Source of the DNA: Volutella citrinella
Taxonomy: Eukaryota; Ascomycota; Sordariomycetes; Hypocreales; Nectriaceae
Reading direction: 5' to 3'
Length of the DNA stretch: 64,000 nt
NCBI GenBank assembly: GCA_034401135.1
Contig: JAWZSP010000005.1
Coordinates: 3,286,001 to 3,350,000 of the forward strand
Below, piece after piece: positions 23,729 through 35,807 of this stretch; within the stretch, counting starts at the first letter, position 1, and the number at the start of each line of letters is the position of its first letter. Under the pieces are notes generated by a model. It saw only the letters and a program-made list of their open reading frames with translations. It was not told the DNA's origin and ran no database searches. Position numbers and translations under genes: made by a program.

Positions 23729-25583
23729 CTATGGTCCGTCACCCATCCTGGCGAATGCAGTTATTGTGCCCTCCGTGCCAAAGGAGGGGTGCATTGGCCT
23801 CCCGCAGCCATCAACCAGTTGACCAAATTTCAGCCTGACTCCTGCGACCTTGCTTGGAAGAGGCTCTGCCCCCATGTTGTGTCCCGTGGCAAGCTTGTCC
23901 AGGTCAGGATTTCTCGTTGCAAGCAAGATGCTGGAAAAAGTGAAGCTGCTAACAACGCCATTGCGGATGATGGCCATGACACCGGCGCCGAGCCAGAGCA
24001 GGTAAACCAGCAGGCAACCGGCGTAGACTCCCAATAATGTCATGTAGTTGTAAGAATACTCGCTGTTACTTGTCGAGACGGTGACGTTTGTCGAGGTGTT
24101 CCACTGGCCAAGCCAGAACCCATCCGCCATAAGGCTGTACGTCAGATTCCTAGACAGGCTCTCGATAGAATCTGCCAGCGATTTCCCCGGGCATATAGCT
24201 GGAGATGAATATCTGCTCGCGCCCCTCATCTCTGAACAGTACGCAAGCCTGGACACCAGCAGTGGGAGATCAGTACCCCCGGGTGATCCTTGAGCACCAG
24301 TGGTCACATTCCCTACAAAGAAATGCTTCGTAAACAGTAGATTGACGACGTAGGAAGTTATGATGGAATAGTCTCGGTGAGGGAATGACCAAGACCCAAC
24401 GCCATCATCAAATGCCAGCGGATGCAAGTAGTCAATGGTAGTCGGCTCAATTGACTGAACACCGTTGACAAAGCGGACAGACCACACAAATGAAGTGTTA
24501 TGGAGCTGGCACACGAGCTTTGTAGGAGGACCACCATTTTCTTCACTCATATCCGTCCAGATTAAGACGACATTGTGCATATTCAGTGGTGCTTCAGCAC
24601 GGTAGTTGAGTGTTGAGGCGTTATCTGTGGCTGCTCCAATATTGGCTTCCCAGGCGTCCTCATAGGTATTGTAACCGCCTCCAGATTGCTTCCGAACATC
24701 TGCAAGGTTGGCACATTTGTATGACGGGCCCCAGAAGCTGACGTCGTATGTTGAGTTCGGAAACGGCGCCTTTGTGGGGATGAAAGTACTCGAGGTGTAG
24801 ACGGTTGAGAAGAGTCGTCTGAGGTGGACGCTGGCGTCGACAATATATCCGACGCCACCATCTTCATACCAGTTCTCATTGTGGTCGGACATGTTCAAAA
24901 CAGGCACCTGCGCAGAGACGACCCGCGTGCGAGTGGCTCCTTTGACGGACAGCGTGGCCGGCGTAACAATGGCCGCCAGTGGGATGAGCCTGGAATCCTG
25001 TCTTAGCAATGGTCCGTCGCAATAAAGATCCGGGCTCGGCTCCGTATATTCTGTTCCAACGGACCAGAAGGGCCCGAGTCGGTGTCCTAACTTACCAACA
25101 AATCATGGAGAGCAAAATCAACGGCTTCCCTCCTCTCCATAGCTCTTTGTCCAGCAGGGCCGTCGGGTCATTGACAACACCGAACATGTTGTCAATGCCC
25201 CGAACGGTTGTATACCTCCGTCGCAGGATGAGCCAGACGTGTTGGGCAGCGACGAAGCCCAGGCCAGTAACCAGAAGCACCTTATTCAGAGTTGCCAAGC
25301 CGTTTCCAATTCGAAGTGCCCATTCTTGCTGGCTTGACGATTGCACCACTGTGCCGTGAAGGGACGCATAGTAGAAATGGTGTGCCAGAGCAGATGCGAC
25401 GCCACCTATAAAGCAACCCAACATCATTGCCGGCGTTTGCCAGTCGATGTCGTCGTACCCACTCGTTCCATCATCCTGTTTGCCATTCTTGGAGGGTTCG
25501 TCGTTTGCCACCGTCTTGTCGCGAGGCCTCTCCTGGTCTTCGCCAGGAAAGACACTTTCCGCAGTTGCATTCCTTTCATCCAT
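23729..25583 (-). CDS. Fungal multi-TM membrane protein, function unknown
   Basis: Exons (complement) 25096..25583 and 23729..24989 join to 582 residues. The intron removes 106 nt using donor GTAAGT and acceptor CCAG, restoring ICWLIPLAAIVTPATLSV across the junction. That is a typical third helix of this uncharacterised fungal family. TM segments are at about 60-85, 108-128, 155-180 and near residue 495-520 (LLGVYAGCLLVYLLWLGAGVMAI). Between the third and fourth lies a long luminal or extracellular loop with many Asn-X-Ser/Thr sites (for example NSTYD, NASTL, NTSF, NVTTG, NLTYS). The frame is open further upstream, but the first ATG (MDERNATAES) was taken as start. No enzymatic motif is recognised. 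Confidence 0.82.
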
Positions 25584-26572
25584 TATCGAAAGAAGCTGTG
25601 AGTTGGTCGCTTTCGTCCACCAGGCGTGGTGCAGTGAGATGTTGGCAGTCAACTGCGCAGTACACGGCCGGTCGCGACGAAAAGGGCGGGCGCGGGGCCA
25701 TCGTCACTTTTTCTGGACTCATAGAACTTAAATAGTAGAAAAGAGGGATATATCATGAGAGTCCCAGTAACCAGTTGGGAAAGGGCCCCTAAAAGCAGAG
25801 CGGAGCTGTGCCTGATCTTGGATGCCGTTCTCTACGCGCGCGGGTATCAGTGCATGCATCCTCGGCGATGATTGGTGGTTGAGCACCCAAAATAGTAAAT
25901 GCAACTGTATGTTGGTTGTTAGTCCCGAGAATTGTCTTCAGCTCCGCAGATCGGGCGTTTCAACATTGTGGGGAGCCAGCTGGCAGACATGGTCGAGAAT
26001 AGGAAAAAAATTTGCCCTGGGATTAATATCCAATTCCAAATTTTCTTGCTTCTCCTTGAAGTGCAATGTATGTTAGCGATTGTAGAAGTATATGCCAACT
26101 TGCCCTGTAGCTCATGCCTGCAGAACGCTGGTTCTCCAACCAGTGTGCAGAAACTAATAAGTGTCAGCCCAGTGTTCCTGCTTAAGGTAGGCAACATGCA
26201 GGGGGCGTAGGGCGGTGTCTCATGCTGTATAAAAGATCTCCGCAGATAGAGTAATGATCCCTGCAACCAACAACAGAAATGCACGTTAGATGCGGATTCC
26301 AACTGTTCGGCATTAGGCTCAGCAGGTCAGGTACCATGTTCAATGCTACAGTCTGAAGCCCCTTGAGTGTCAAAAAAGATGTATGATGGAAGTCTTTCTC
26401 TAGTATTCTCGTTGTTGGCCGCTCGTATGGCCTATGCCGTCCACGTTTCCCATTCAACATTGCCCATTTAATACAGTAAATGATCCCTGCCAACTCCTAC
26501 GCTATGCCTGCTGCCAAGACCCGCTGCAGCATTCGTGCTTGCCTGCCGTACCGTTCAATTTCTAGCTCAGTC
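25584..26572. other. Intergenic
   Basis: This is the A/T-rich flank between the membrane protein promoter and the AMSH 3' end. The 127-codon frame at 25919-26302 (-) lacks a domain and is judged chance. No other feature is seen. Confidence 0.5.
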
Positions 26573-28310
26573 TCATTTGGTCCGAAGGTCGTGCACGTAG
26601 AACTCCAACTTGTCGCTTTCGTAGACATGGCCGTTGGGATGATCCGCGCCACGATACAAGTTATCAATTGAGTGTTGGTGGAATGTCTCTTTTTGAGTGC
26701 AGTTCAAAACGTGATCCAGCCCTGGTGGGTGGGTAAGGCGAAAGATGCCATAACTATGATGCCAATGTTAGCGACGATCCTCATCAACTACACGGATTGA
26801 TACTTACGATGGTTTGAATTTGGGGGCGCAAACAATGGCCACGCTCTCGGGCATCATGACTTGGTAGCCGGATTGCGTGTGCAGGTCTCGGGAGCTCATG
26901 AAGCACGTCTGCGTGGGGTGCGTGTGAATCCACCCCAGAATAAGAAGATCTTCTTTTATGCAGTAATCAAACATTGTCGTTTCGTTTTCCGTTTCGCAAG
27001 TATCCGAGGTGCATTTCTGATCAGGGATCAAAAGACAGCGGACGAAGAGCGCATTGTTAATGGGCGTTCCGCAGAGGATACCGCACATTTCGAGGCCACG
27101 ACGGGTGTTATCTGCAGCCACGTCGAGGAACGCCTGGCGCAGTTTCTTGGGGAGAAACACGGAGCGTACGGGATCGCCATTTTCAAGGTATGCGCCGGGC
27201 TTGAAAGTGAGCCGCTCCTTTCGGGGCCGTGCTGGGGCGACGTCCAGCTCTTTGCTCGGGACTGGAGGTACATCGTTTCTTTCAACTGCGGGTGGCGTCG
27301 GAACCAGGGGTTGATATGAGGGAAGCGGGATCTTTCGGGGCACATCGGGGACGGATGAATCTGTGGGTGCGTACGGCTGCTCGGGTTGCTTCGGGGGGCG
27401 AACCGGCTCCTTGGGCGGACGAGACGGTTGTATCGAAGGGGGTATAGACGATGGGCCAGGCATCCTGTCGAGGTCGACTGGTCTTGGCCTTGAAATCGAC
27501 GGGTAACTGTATGTCTGGCCCACTACTGGCTGAGCAGCGTGCTGTCCAAGCCGTCTCTCTTGGGCAGCATCGAGAGCCTGTCTCGTGGCCTCCATCTGCC
27601 TCTGAAGGTCATCGTCGAGGCCATGAGCTCCACGCGATTCCCATTGGTCCCATCTGCCACCCTTGCGGCGCATCAATATATCCTCATCGGAAATACCAGC
27701 CTGTCTCGTCGCTCGCCTAGCCGTGTCTCGTCGCATGAGCTCCTGCTGCGCTAAGTCGACGGCCAGGTCCTGGTGGTCGGAGGCGTCGAGGATTCGTGCA
27801 TTGCCGCTCAATGTAGGGTCTCGGGCTGCAAATTCTGCATATTTTGACGGGTGGTCCGGTGTCTCGGCAGAAAAATGGGTGGAAGGGGCGGCTCGTTCCC
27901 ATTCTTTGTGTGCCGCTTCGATCTCCGGCTTCAGCTGCTCCAGGTCTTCAATGACGCCCTTGATGCGCTTGGCCAACGGTTTGTAGGCTCGACGGTTTTC
28001 GGGGTCTTTGTACTGCGGGTGAGATGGGATCCAGCTGACGACAAGGATAGAATGCCGATAGAGCATCATGTAGGCCCTGCCATAGTCGCCGTCTGCAATG
28101 GCGAAGGACGCCTACACGGGGATGTTAATTCGGGGAACTGACCATTAAGAAGAATCTGGTCTTTCAACGAACCTCTTGGTACAGGGTCTCAGCCGCGCGG
28201 ATCCAGTGTCTGACGGGGATGTTGGTGTTGAAACTGAAATTCTCGGCCTTGGCCACGAGCTCGTTGACGCTCTGAGGCCGGCTTGGCCGCATAACTGGTC
28301 GGGAATCCAT
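26573..28310 (-). CDS. AMSH-type JAMM deubiquitinase (Sst2-like), endosomal
   Basis: Zinc metalloprotease of the AMSH family, which cleaves Lys63-linked ubiquitin chains from cargo at ESCRT-positive endosomes. Exons (complement) 28173..28310, 26808..28111 and 26573..26753 join to 540 residues. Residues about 10-120 form the helical USP8/AMSH dimerisation (MIT-like) domain. Residues about 120-340 are a Pro/Arg-rich linker. The C-terminal JAMM domain has GLEMCGILCG with the catalytic Glu, H442 and H444 in GWIHTHP, S452 and D455 in MSSRDLH. The AMSH-specific second zinc site is kept as the His of DLH, a Cys in NCTQ and the two His of FHQHS. The short last exon (60 codons) restores the family ending, FYVHDLR. 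VPS4, another ESCRT factor, starts 3.1 kb away. Confidence 0.94.
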
Positions 28311-29518
28311 GCCAGAATGTGGCAGGCACAAGCGCAAGATAATGCAAAACAAAGACTACGACAAAGTGAAGCCTTCACACTGCTTTTGAGGCGTGTATGG
28401 GTGTGCTATGAGAGCATGATCGTGGACGGTTGGTGAGCTGGCCAAGGGCGCGTGCCTGGTGCACCTTGAGCAACTGCCTGCCAGGCCCCCTCCGGCGGTC
28501 CGTCATGGCCAAGCGTCAGGGCGATGGCGGGGCACACTTGACCCAAGGGCATGGATATGCAGATACCGGGGCGCTGCTGTCATGGCGCATGCATTACAGA
28601 GGGAGCAGTCAGCTCCTCGTAATGCCACAGGACACCGCCAAGTCGCCTGCGGGTACGTACCCGTGTTGCCGTGCTGATGACCGCCCAACCCGACAACTTG
28701 CCTGACCGCCTAGCCTAGCGCTCGCCTTATTCAGCAGTACAGCCTCTCACAGGCTGCCACCATGATGGTTTGGCATTGAGCTAACATGGCGTGTTTTCCA
28801 GACATCCATCATGCAATCCTACTCGTACACGCCATCAGTGATTCCCGTTGGGCGCCTCACTTCCCGATTCCTTCCTGACTTTTGACGAGTTTTGCGCAGC
28901 TCCAGATGCATTCCCATCTTCGTGCGACACTATGACGGGGCGTGGCTGGCTTGTGCGAAATCTAATCTCCGGCATCTAGTTCATCTCGGCACGCCGGGAG
29001 GCCCATGATGCCTGGCGATGAGGCCTTGAAACCTGCCGAGAAACAGCAAATGATCAACTTGCAAGCCGCGGAGAGCACATGTATTAAATGGCATTGAACA
29101 GTACTCTTGGGACCGTTTAATCTCCATGCCCACACCCCACGCCGCGACCTTTGGGGGTTGCTCTCTTCCCCATGATACCCATCTTCCGGTATTACATCGC
29201 CGCCACCATGTCGTGTCAGCGCTCCCCATGCCTCCCCATGCCTCCCCACGGTGACGACCCTAATCGGCCCATCGACCCATCAACCCATCAACCCATGTCC
29301 ATAACGCCTGGTCGGGAGCAATGATCAGGATGCGGCCAGCAACCCTTTGGTCTGAGGATGGATAGGAGAAGGATTCGTGTGGCTGTCGTAGTGTAAATAA
29401 AAGCCCGTGCCCTGCCCTTCGGATGCCGAAGCCCAGCTTCCTGATCAAATCTCTCCTCAATACCGTCTCTTGTCAAGCAATATAGCCCTCTCCTCTCAAT
29501 TCATTTCTCTTATACACC
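28311..29518. other. Intergenic with two short tandem repeats
   Basis: This is the divergent promoter region between AMSH and the next gene. Tandem repeats at 29221-29250 and 29266-29297 are listed separately. The region before the next start is C/T-rich (29480-29518). No gene is supported. Confidence 0.5.
29221..29297. repeat. Two adjacent short tandem repeats in a promoter
   Basis: Three head-to-tail copies of a 10-mer close to CTCCCCATGC lie at 29221-29250. About 18 bp further on, three to four copies of an 8-mer close to ACCCATCA lie at 29266-29297. They sit 220-300 bp upstream of the 29519 gene. They are simple slippage-type repeats, and the C-rich strand resembles stress-element spacing (CCCC core), but no function is shown. 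Confidence 0.6.
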
Positions 29519-30260
29519 ATGGACTCTCTCAAGAAGATCGAGACAGTTTCCGTTGTTGAGATCGACACGGACTTTCATGAGACGTGCTCGCGTGAGCAAT
29601 CCAAGAGCGACGAGGGATGAGTTCACCAGCTAACAAAGCATAGGTGCCGTGACGTCTGCCGTCGAGGCTTTTAACATCGAAGATGGCCATGCTGTCATCC
29701 CCAACGACCTGTGCCCCCTGGAGGTCCTATTCACCAATCTTCGAAAGATCTCCAGCGCATTCGACCTCGATGTCGCCCCAGGCCTTGATCTGAACAGCCG
29801 CGAGTCGCTTCACCGCATTCTCCAGGCCAACTTCGACTCCAACACGCAAGGCTTTTTGGAGCAAGAGACATCCGAGATCTTCGCCCACCTCAGCTCCTGC
29901 CAGAAGACGCGAATCCTGGCGCAGGCCATCGCGGTCACGGCAACCATCTTTCGCCGTCTAGCAGAAACGCAGCAGACCATCACATGGGGCGTTCTCAACC
30001 GCGAGGCTCAGCTCTTCGCTGAGAGCGACCAGCGCGACCTCATGCAGCGAGCTATCGAGGAAGATGCCACCTTTAGCCAGTGCAAGGAAACGCGCGAGAT
30101 CGCCGACGCCATCCTCGATGCCATGGAGTCCGAGGAACACCCCTCGTCCCCTGTGGCCGCCGACGACAAGACAGACTTCAACTTTTCGCCCACGGCAGGC
30201 CAGGAGCGACCCAAGAACATGGGGCTACCATGGGGCTTCACCATCATGGCACTCAACTGA
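29519..30260 (+). CDS. Uncharacterised soluble protein
   Basis: Exons 29519..29591 and 29644..30260 join to 229 residues (donor GTGAGC, acceptor ATAG, phase 1). The ATG follows a C/T-rich leader ending CACC. The protein begins MDSLKKIETVSVVEID and is predicted to be largely alpha-helical. It has no signal peptide, TM segment or recognised domain. The middle (about 45-150) is a continuous amphipathic region with Leu/Ala/Gln-rich helices such as CQKTRILAQAIAVTATIFRRL. The C-terminal 40 residues are acidic and probably disordered. I do not recognise the family, and the neighbours do not suggest a role. Confidence 0.75.
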
Positions 30261-30478
30261 GCTGGAGTCGCCCATATTATGACGTATAATGACTTTGGCG
30301 TGAAAGGCGTTTCGAATAAAGGCGTCCTTTTGGTTGTGCTTTTTATTGTATTCTAGATTCCTCGTAACATCATCACCATTCATTCGAATACACTCAACTC
30401 ATGATCTATGACCTCCCCCTTCCGTGATGACTTCTTTTTCTGCCTGCTTTCTTGGATTGGTGACGTTGAATTTGCCCT

Positions 30479-31016
30479 CTACTTGGCTGGGCCGCCAGCA
30501 CCACCCTGCGCGGCTGACTGGATCTGAATGATTTCCAGCTTCTTCTTCTCCAGCTTGGTCTGGATTTCCTTGATTTGGTTCTCGTGTCGCTCGCTAGATC
30601 CACCCGTGAGTTTCCGAGTTCATGTAGGCGGGGGCTACTTCTGCACACTCACATATCGCCGCTGATGAAGTCCAGTCGGCCCTTGACGGTGCTCTCAGCC
30701 TCCACCTTGTCCTGCTGTAGCAGAACAGGGCCAGAGAGCTTATAGATAGTCTCGCCCTCTCCCAACCGCTCAAACTCCTGATATTTGGTCAGCGGCGTTT
30801 CTCAAGATTGCTGCGAGCGGAGTGCCTACCTGTTGCACTCCAAGGTTTTCCTGTTTCTGGCCCTCGAGCTTCTGTCTTGAGGCTACAGAGCTTTGGAGTT
30901 CTGCAAAACAAGTTAGCATCCGCCACCCCACCACGGTCGGCTTGCTAACACCTGCCTTGCTGGAGCTGTTGGAACTCCTCGGACAGAGCCTGGAGGCGCG
31001 CCTGAGCCTCTGCCAT
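30479..31016 (-). CDS. Prefoldin subunit 6 (beta-type), Yke2-like
   Basis: Subunit of the hexameric prefoldin chaperone, which passes unfolded actin and tubulin to the CCT chaperonin in the cytosol. Exons (complement) 30956..31016, 30830..30900, 30653..30777 and 30479..30593 join to 123 residues, the usual length. Two coiled-coil helices flank the beta-hairpin region: residues 1-45 (MAEAQARLQALSEEFQQ) and about 83-115 (ERHENQIKEIQTKLEKKK). The hairpin core reads YKLSGPVLLQQDKVEAESTVKGRLDFI, a signature of subunit 6. Only a phase-1 end to exon 1 gives this frame. The first intron therefore uses a GC donor (AAG|GCAGGT) with acceptor TTGCAG. The gene is divergent from VPS4 across 430 bp. Confidence 0.93.
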
Positions 31017-32847
<1,831 letters not shown>

Positions 32848-33447
32848 GGGTCGAGGTTATTGTCACGAATCTTTAGCATGTGGCGTCTCAAGGAGTTGCC
32901 AGGATTTTGGTTGCGTTTTGCGTCGTCATATATGTTGGTTTCACTGGAGTCGGATTGTTTTATGAAGCATGGAGGCATGGGGGCATTATTAGTTGTCGAA
33001 ATGCAAGGCGTGTAACTATCCTATGATGCGCAAGTCTTTAGCTGCGATTTCCCGAGTCCGTGGCTGATTTAGTTGCGAGAAACTGACAGTGGAGGGCGAA
33101 CATGGGTCCAGCGAGCTGTCACACAACAATACACTAGGCCAGATTTTAGAAGAATATATCTACGCCTGCAGTTGATACGTTTTCATTGTGCATGTGCTCA
33201 TAGAGGCTAGCAACCGTGATATCTATAAGCTTTTTCAGCCAGCTTGAGTTGTGCAGAGCCTTAATTATCGATCGCAATCGTGGAACCATGACAGAGACGG
33301 AATGACGTCGTTGCCGCATCTCAACTTTAAAGCGGTGAGATGCGGCAGTACTATAAATTCAGGTACCATCCAAGCTCTTGAGCCTGCTGTTGCCCTGCAA
33401 TCTATGGGAATCCCAGACTCACCGCAGCAAATTGTTCACTTGGCTTC
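32848..33447. other. Intergenic with structured promoter
   Basis: This is the VPS4 3' flank followed by the promoter of the mitochondrial transcription factor gene. The palindrome and TATA elements are listed separately. No gene is seen. Confidence 0.55.
33303..33357 (+). promoter_or_regulatory. CRE-like site, 12-bp perfect inverted repeat and TATA box
   Basis: TGACGTC at 33303-33309 is followed by a perfect inverted repeat. The left arm is TGCCGCATCTCA at 33312-33323 and the right arm TGAGATGCGGCA at 33336-33347. The 12-nt spacer contains a second palindrome, CTTTAAAG, at 33325-33332. TATAAA lies at 33352-33357, about 90 bp before the start codon of the next gene. The arrangement suggests a dimeric transcription-factor site or a cruciform/hairpin element in the core promoter; function is inference. 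Confidence 0.7.
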
Positions 33448-35313
33448 ATGTTTGCTGGAACTCGCGATGCGCGAACGGTCCTCTCGAGGCCGCTCCGCCA
33501 GGCCGTTGTCGCCCACGTACGGCTAGCAACCACACGCGCCAAACGCTCAAAACCTGCATCTCAGCTTGACAACGAGGTCGCAGAGCAGCTCCGGGCTACG
33601 GGACTCTGGAGGACCACAAGCGGAAGGACCAAGAAGGACGCGCCAAAGGGCGACAAGCATAGAGTGAACATTGTTAGCCGGGATCTCTGCGGTAGGTGAA
33701 TGCCCAGGCCGCTCAGGTTGCCGTCTCTTCGTGGTGCTGACGAGACCGTAGAGGATGCCCTCAAATACCTGGGCCCATCGCTGCAGCGCCATCGAGGCTG
33801 TGATTTGGTCGATATCAACCCGGGCGCTGGCGTCTGGAGTCGATGTCTCCACGAAGTCGTGCAGCCGCGGAGACACATCATGATGGAGAAGGATGCTCAC
33901 ATCTACCAACCCTTCCTCGCCGACATGCTGGCCAAGGACAATGTTGAGCTGGTGCCAAAGTCGGGCATCTTGTGGAAAGACCTCAGTGAGGTGATGCGGC
34001 TTCATCTGCCGGAGCAGGTCGAGCAGGAGATCGGCGCCACGCCGAAGCGCAACGACACCCTCCTAGTCAGCGTCAACATTGGCATGCACCCGCGCAAGCC
34101 CTTCCAATCGTTCGACTGCGTCAGCAACATGGTTCTGTACCAACTAATGTCCAGCATCCGCACCTCGGCGCTGTTCCAAAAGTACGGCCTGGTGAGGATG
34201 CTCATCTGGGTCAACGACGACCACAAGCGCAAGCTGCTGCCGCGCTCCATCCTGCGGCGTCGCCGCGGCGCGTTCGAGGCCGAGATCTCGTGCGAATGGA
34301 TCCACGAGGTGGCGGGCAAGGACGCCGAGGTCGAGAGTCGGACGGAGCTGCGTGACGAGTGGATCAACATGGAATCGGGCTACCAGACCCTCGCTAGGAT
34401 GAAGCAGAGCGGCCTGACGATGCCGCCAGGTCGAGAAACGATTACGTATAGCAGCCTCATGGCCGACCCGAGTTTGGCTGGCAAACGCCTTGCCGGCGTG
34501 AACCGTCCCAGCCTCAACCGGCCTTTCCGCCAGGAGCTGGAGCAGCTGGAACAGGAGTTTGAGGATTCCGGGGCAAAAAGGGTGCCGGCTCGCCTAAAGG
34601 AGCTCCGGTTCCGAGACAAGTACGATCTAGAAGACTCGACCAGCCATCTCTCCCTGCTCCAGGACCGGGACGCGGCCATGAAGCTCGCCACGTCAAAGGC
34701 CAAGGCCAAGGTCAAGCAGTTCGCCGCCGCCGACAGCGCCTGGAGCGCGCGCGTCGACGACCTCAAGAAAAACCCGCGCAAGGAGTTCTACGTCCTGCGC
34801 GACAACTACCACATCTTCCGGCAGGACCCGCCGGCCCTTCTCTGGGACCGCCGGCCGTTCGAGCCCCTCGCCGTGCGGCCCGACGACTTCTTCCCCAAGG
34901 CGCCGTGCGCGCTGCTCGACTTCCAGCCCAAGGCCATGCACCCGGTGCTGCGGCAGCACGGCAGGGGCACGTCGCGCACGGGGGACTACTCGGACGTGAT
35001 GCTGCGCTACTGGTTCTCGCACAGCCTGCAGCCCGTCTCGCGCGCCATGGACGGCCTGTGGCCCGGCTTTGGCCAGCGCATCGAGGACTGCCCGAGCCTG
35101 ACCGACCCCCGTCGCGGCGGCTGCCCGATGACGGGCCAGGGCGAGCTGACGGCGCGGGCCGTCAACGAGCAGCAGTGGATCGATATTGTGCAGGCCTTTA
35201 CGGACTGGCCGTTGATGCCCAAGTATCCAGAACTCGTCAGCCGGGTCGTGGACGACCATGAGGTCGATGGAGACGAGGATGACGGCAAGTCGGGCGCCAT
35301 GGGCTCAGGCTGA
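33448..35313 (+). CDS. Mitochondrial transcription factor / rRNA adenine dimethylase family (Mtf1-like)
   Basis: Probable mitochondrial protein of the KsgA/Dim1-related family, which includes fungal mitochondrial transcription factor 1 (a partner of mitochondrial RNA polymerase). Exons 33448..33691 and 33752..35313 join to 601 residues. The first 35 residues are Arg/Ala/Ser-rich with almost no acidic residues (MFAGTRDARTVLSRPLRQ), fitting a matrix targeting sequence. The SAM-fold motif I is DLVDINPGAGVW at 99-110, followed by a MMEKD acidic loop. The phase-1 intron (33692-33751) restores CGEDALKYLGPSL. A helical, charged segment lies at about 365-420, and the C-terminus is acidic. A TATA box and a perfect inverted repeat lie upstream. 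Methyltransferase activity is uncertain, since Mtf1 proteins have lost it. Confidence 0.82.
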
Positions 35314-35807
35314 GGCATCCTCCCGCCAAGTCCTCTTAAGCCTTTTGAAACTGGCGCCGTCGTGTGATCCTTCGCACGTGTACAAAACCATGTATGTCAA
35401 TATAGATAAAACGGCGGTACGATTAGGATCTAGACCATGGAGAAATAAGAACATAGACGCCTCTCGGCTCACATATTCGAGCACATTCCGTACGTAATTG
35501 CGTTGAAGGTTGAAGTATTAAATTTGCCAAGAATTCCTAGCAGTATGTCGTAGGTCTCGGTGCAGGTCACTATCCCCGGCTTTTTCGAGCTCTGGGCATA
35601 ATCTATGTATGTGCCCCTATATTACACGTTCGTCTCCATCCTGATATCATCGCCAAAACCAGCTGTAATGATGCATGTATTTAACACGCGTGAATCGCGC
35701 CCCAGAACGCCAGTGTTCCTGCCCAGCCTTTGTGTATTGTGTATGCCCCAAGCCCAAGATCCTTCGTTTCAATGGTACTGTATACAAAGTTGCATTCCCT
35801 GGGCAAC
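35314..35807. other. Intergenic, convergent 3' ends
   Basis: This is an A/T-rich 3' flank shared by two convergent genes. No gene or structured element is evident. Confidence 0.5.

Noticed and set aside
34693..35259. 188-codon minus-strand frame inside the mitochondrial transcription factor gene
   Set aside because: It is a shadow of the GC-rich third-codon positions of the plus-strand gene, with no domain.
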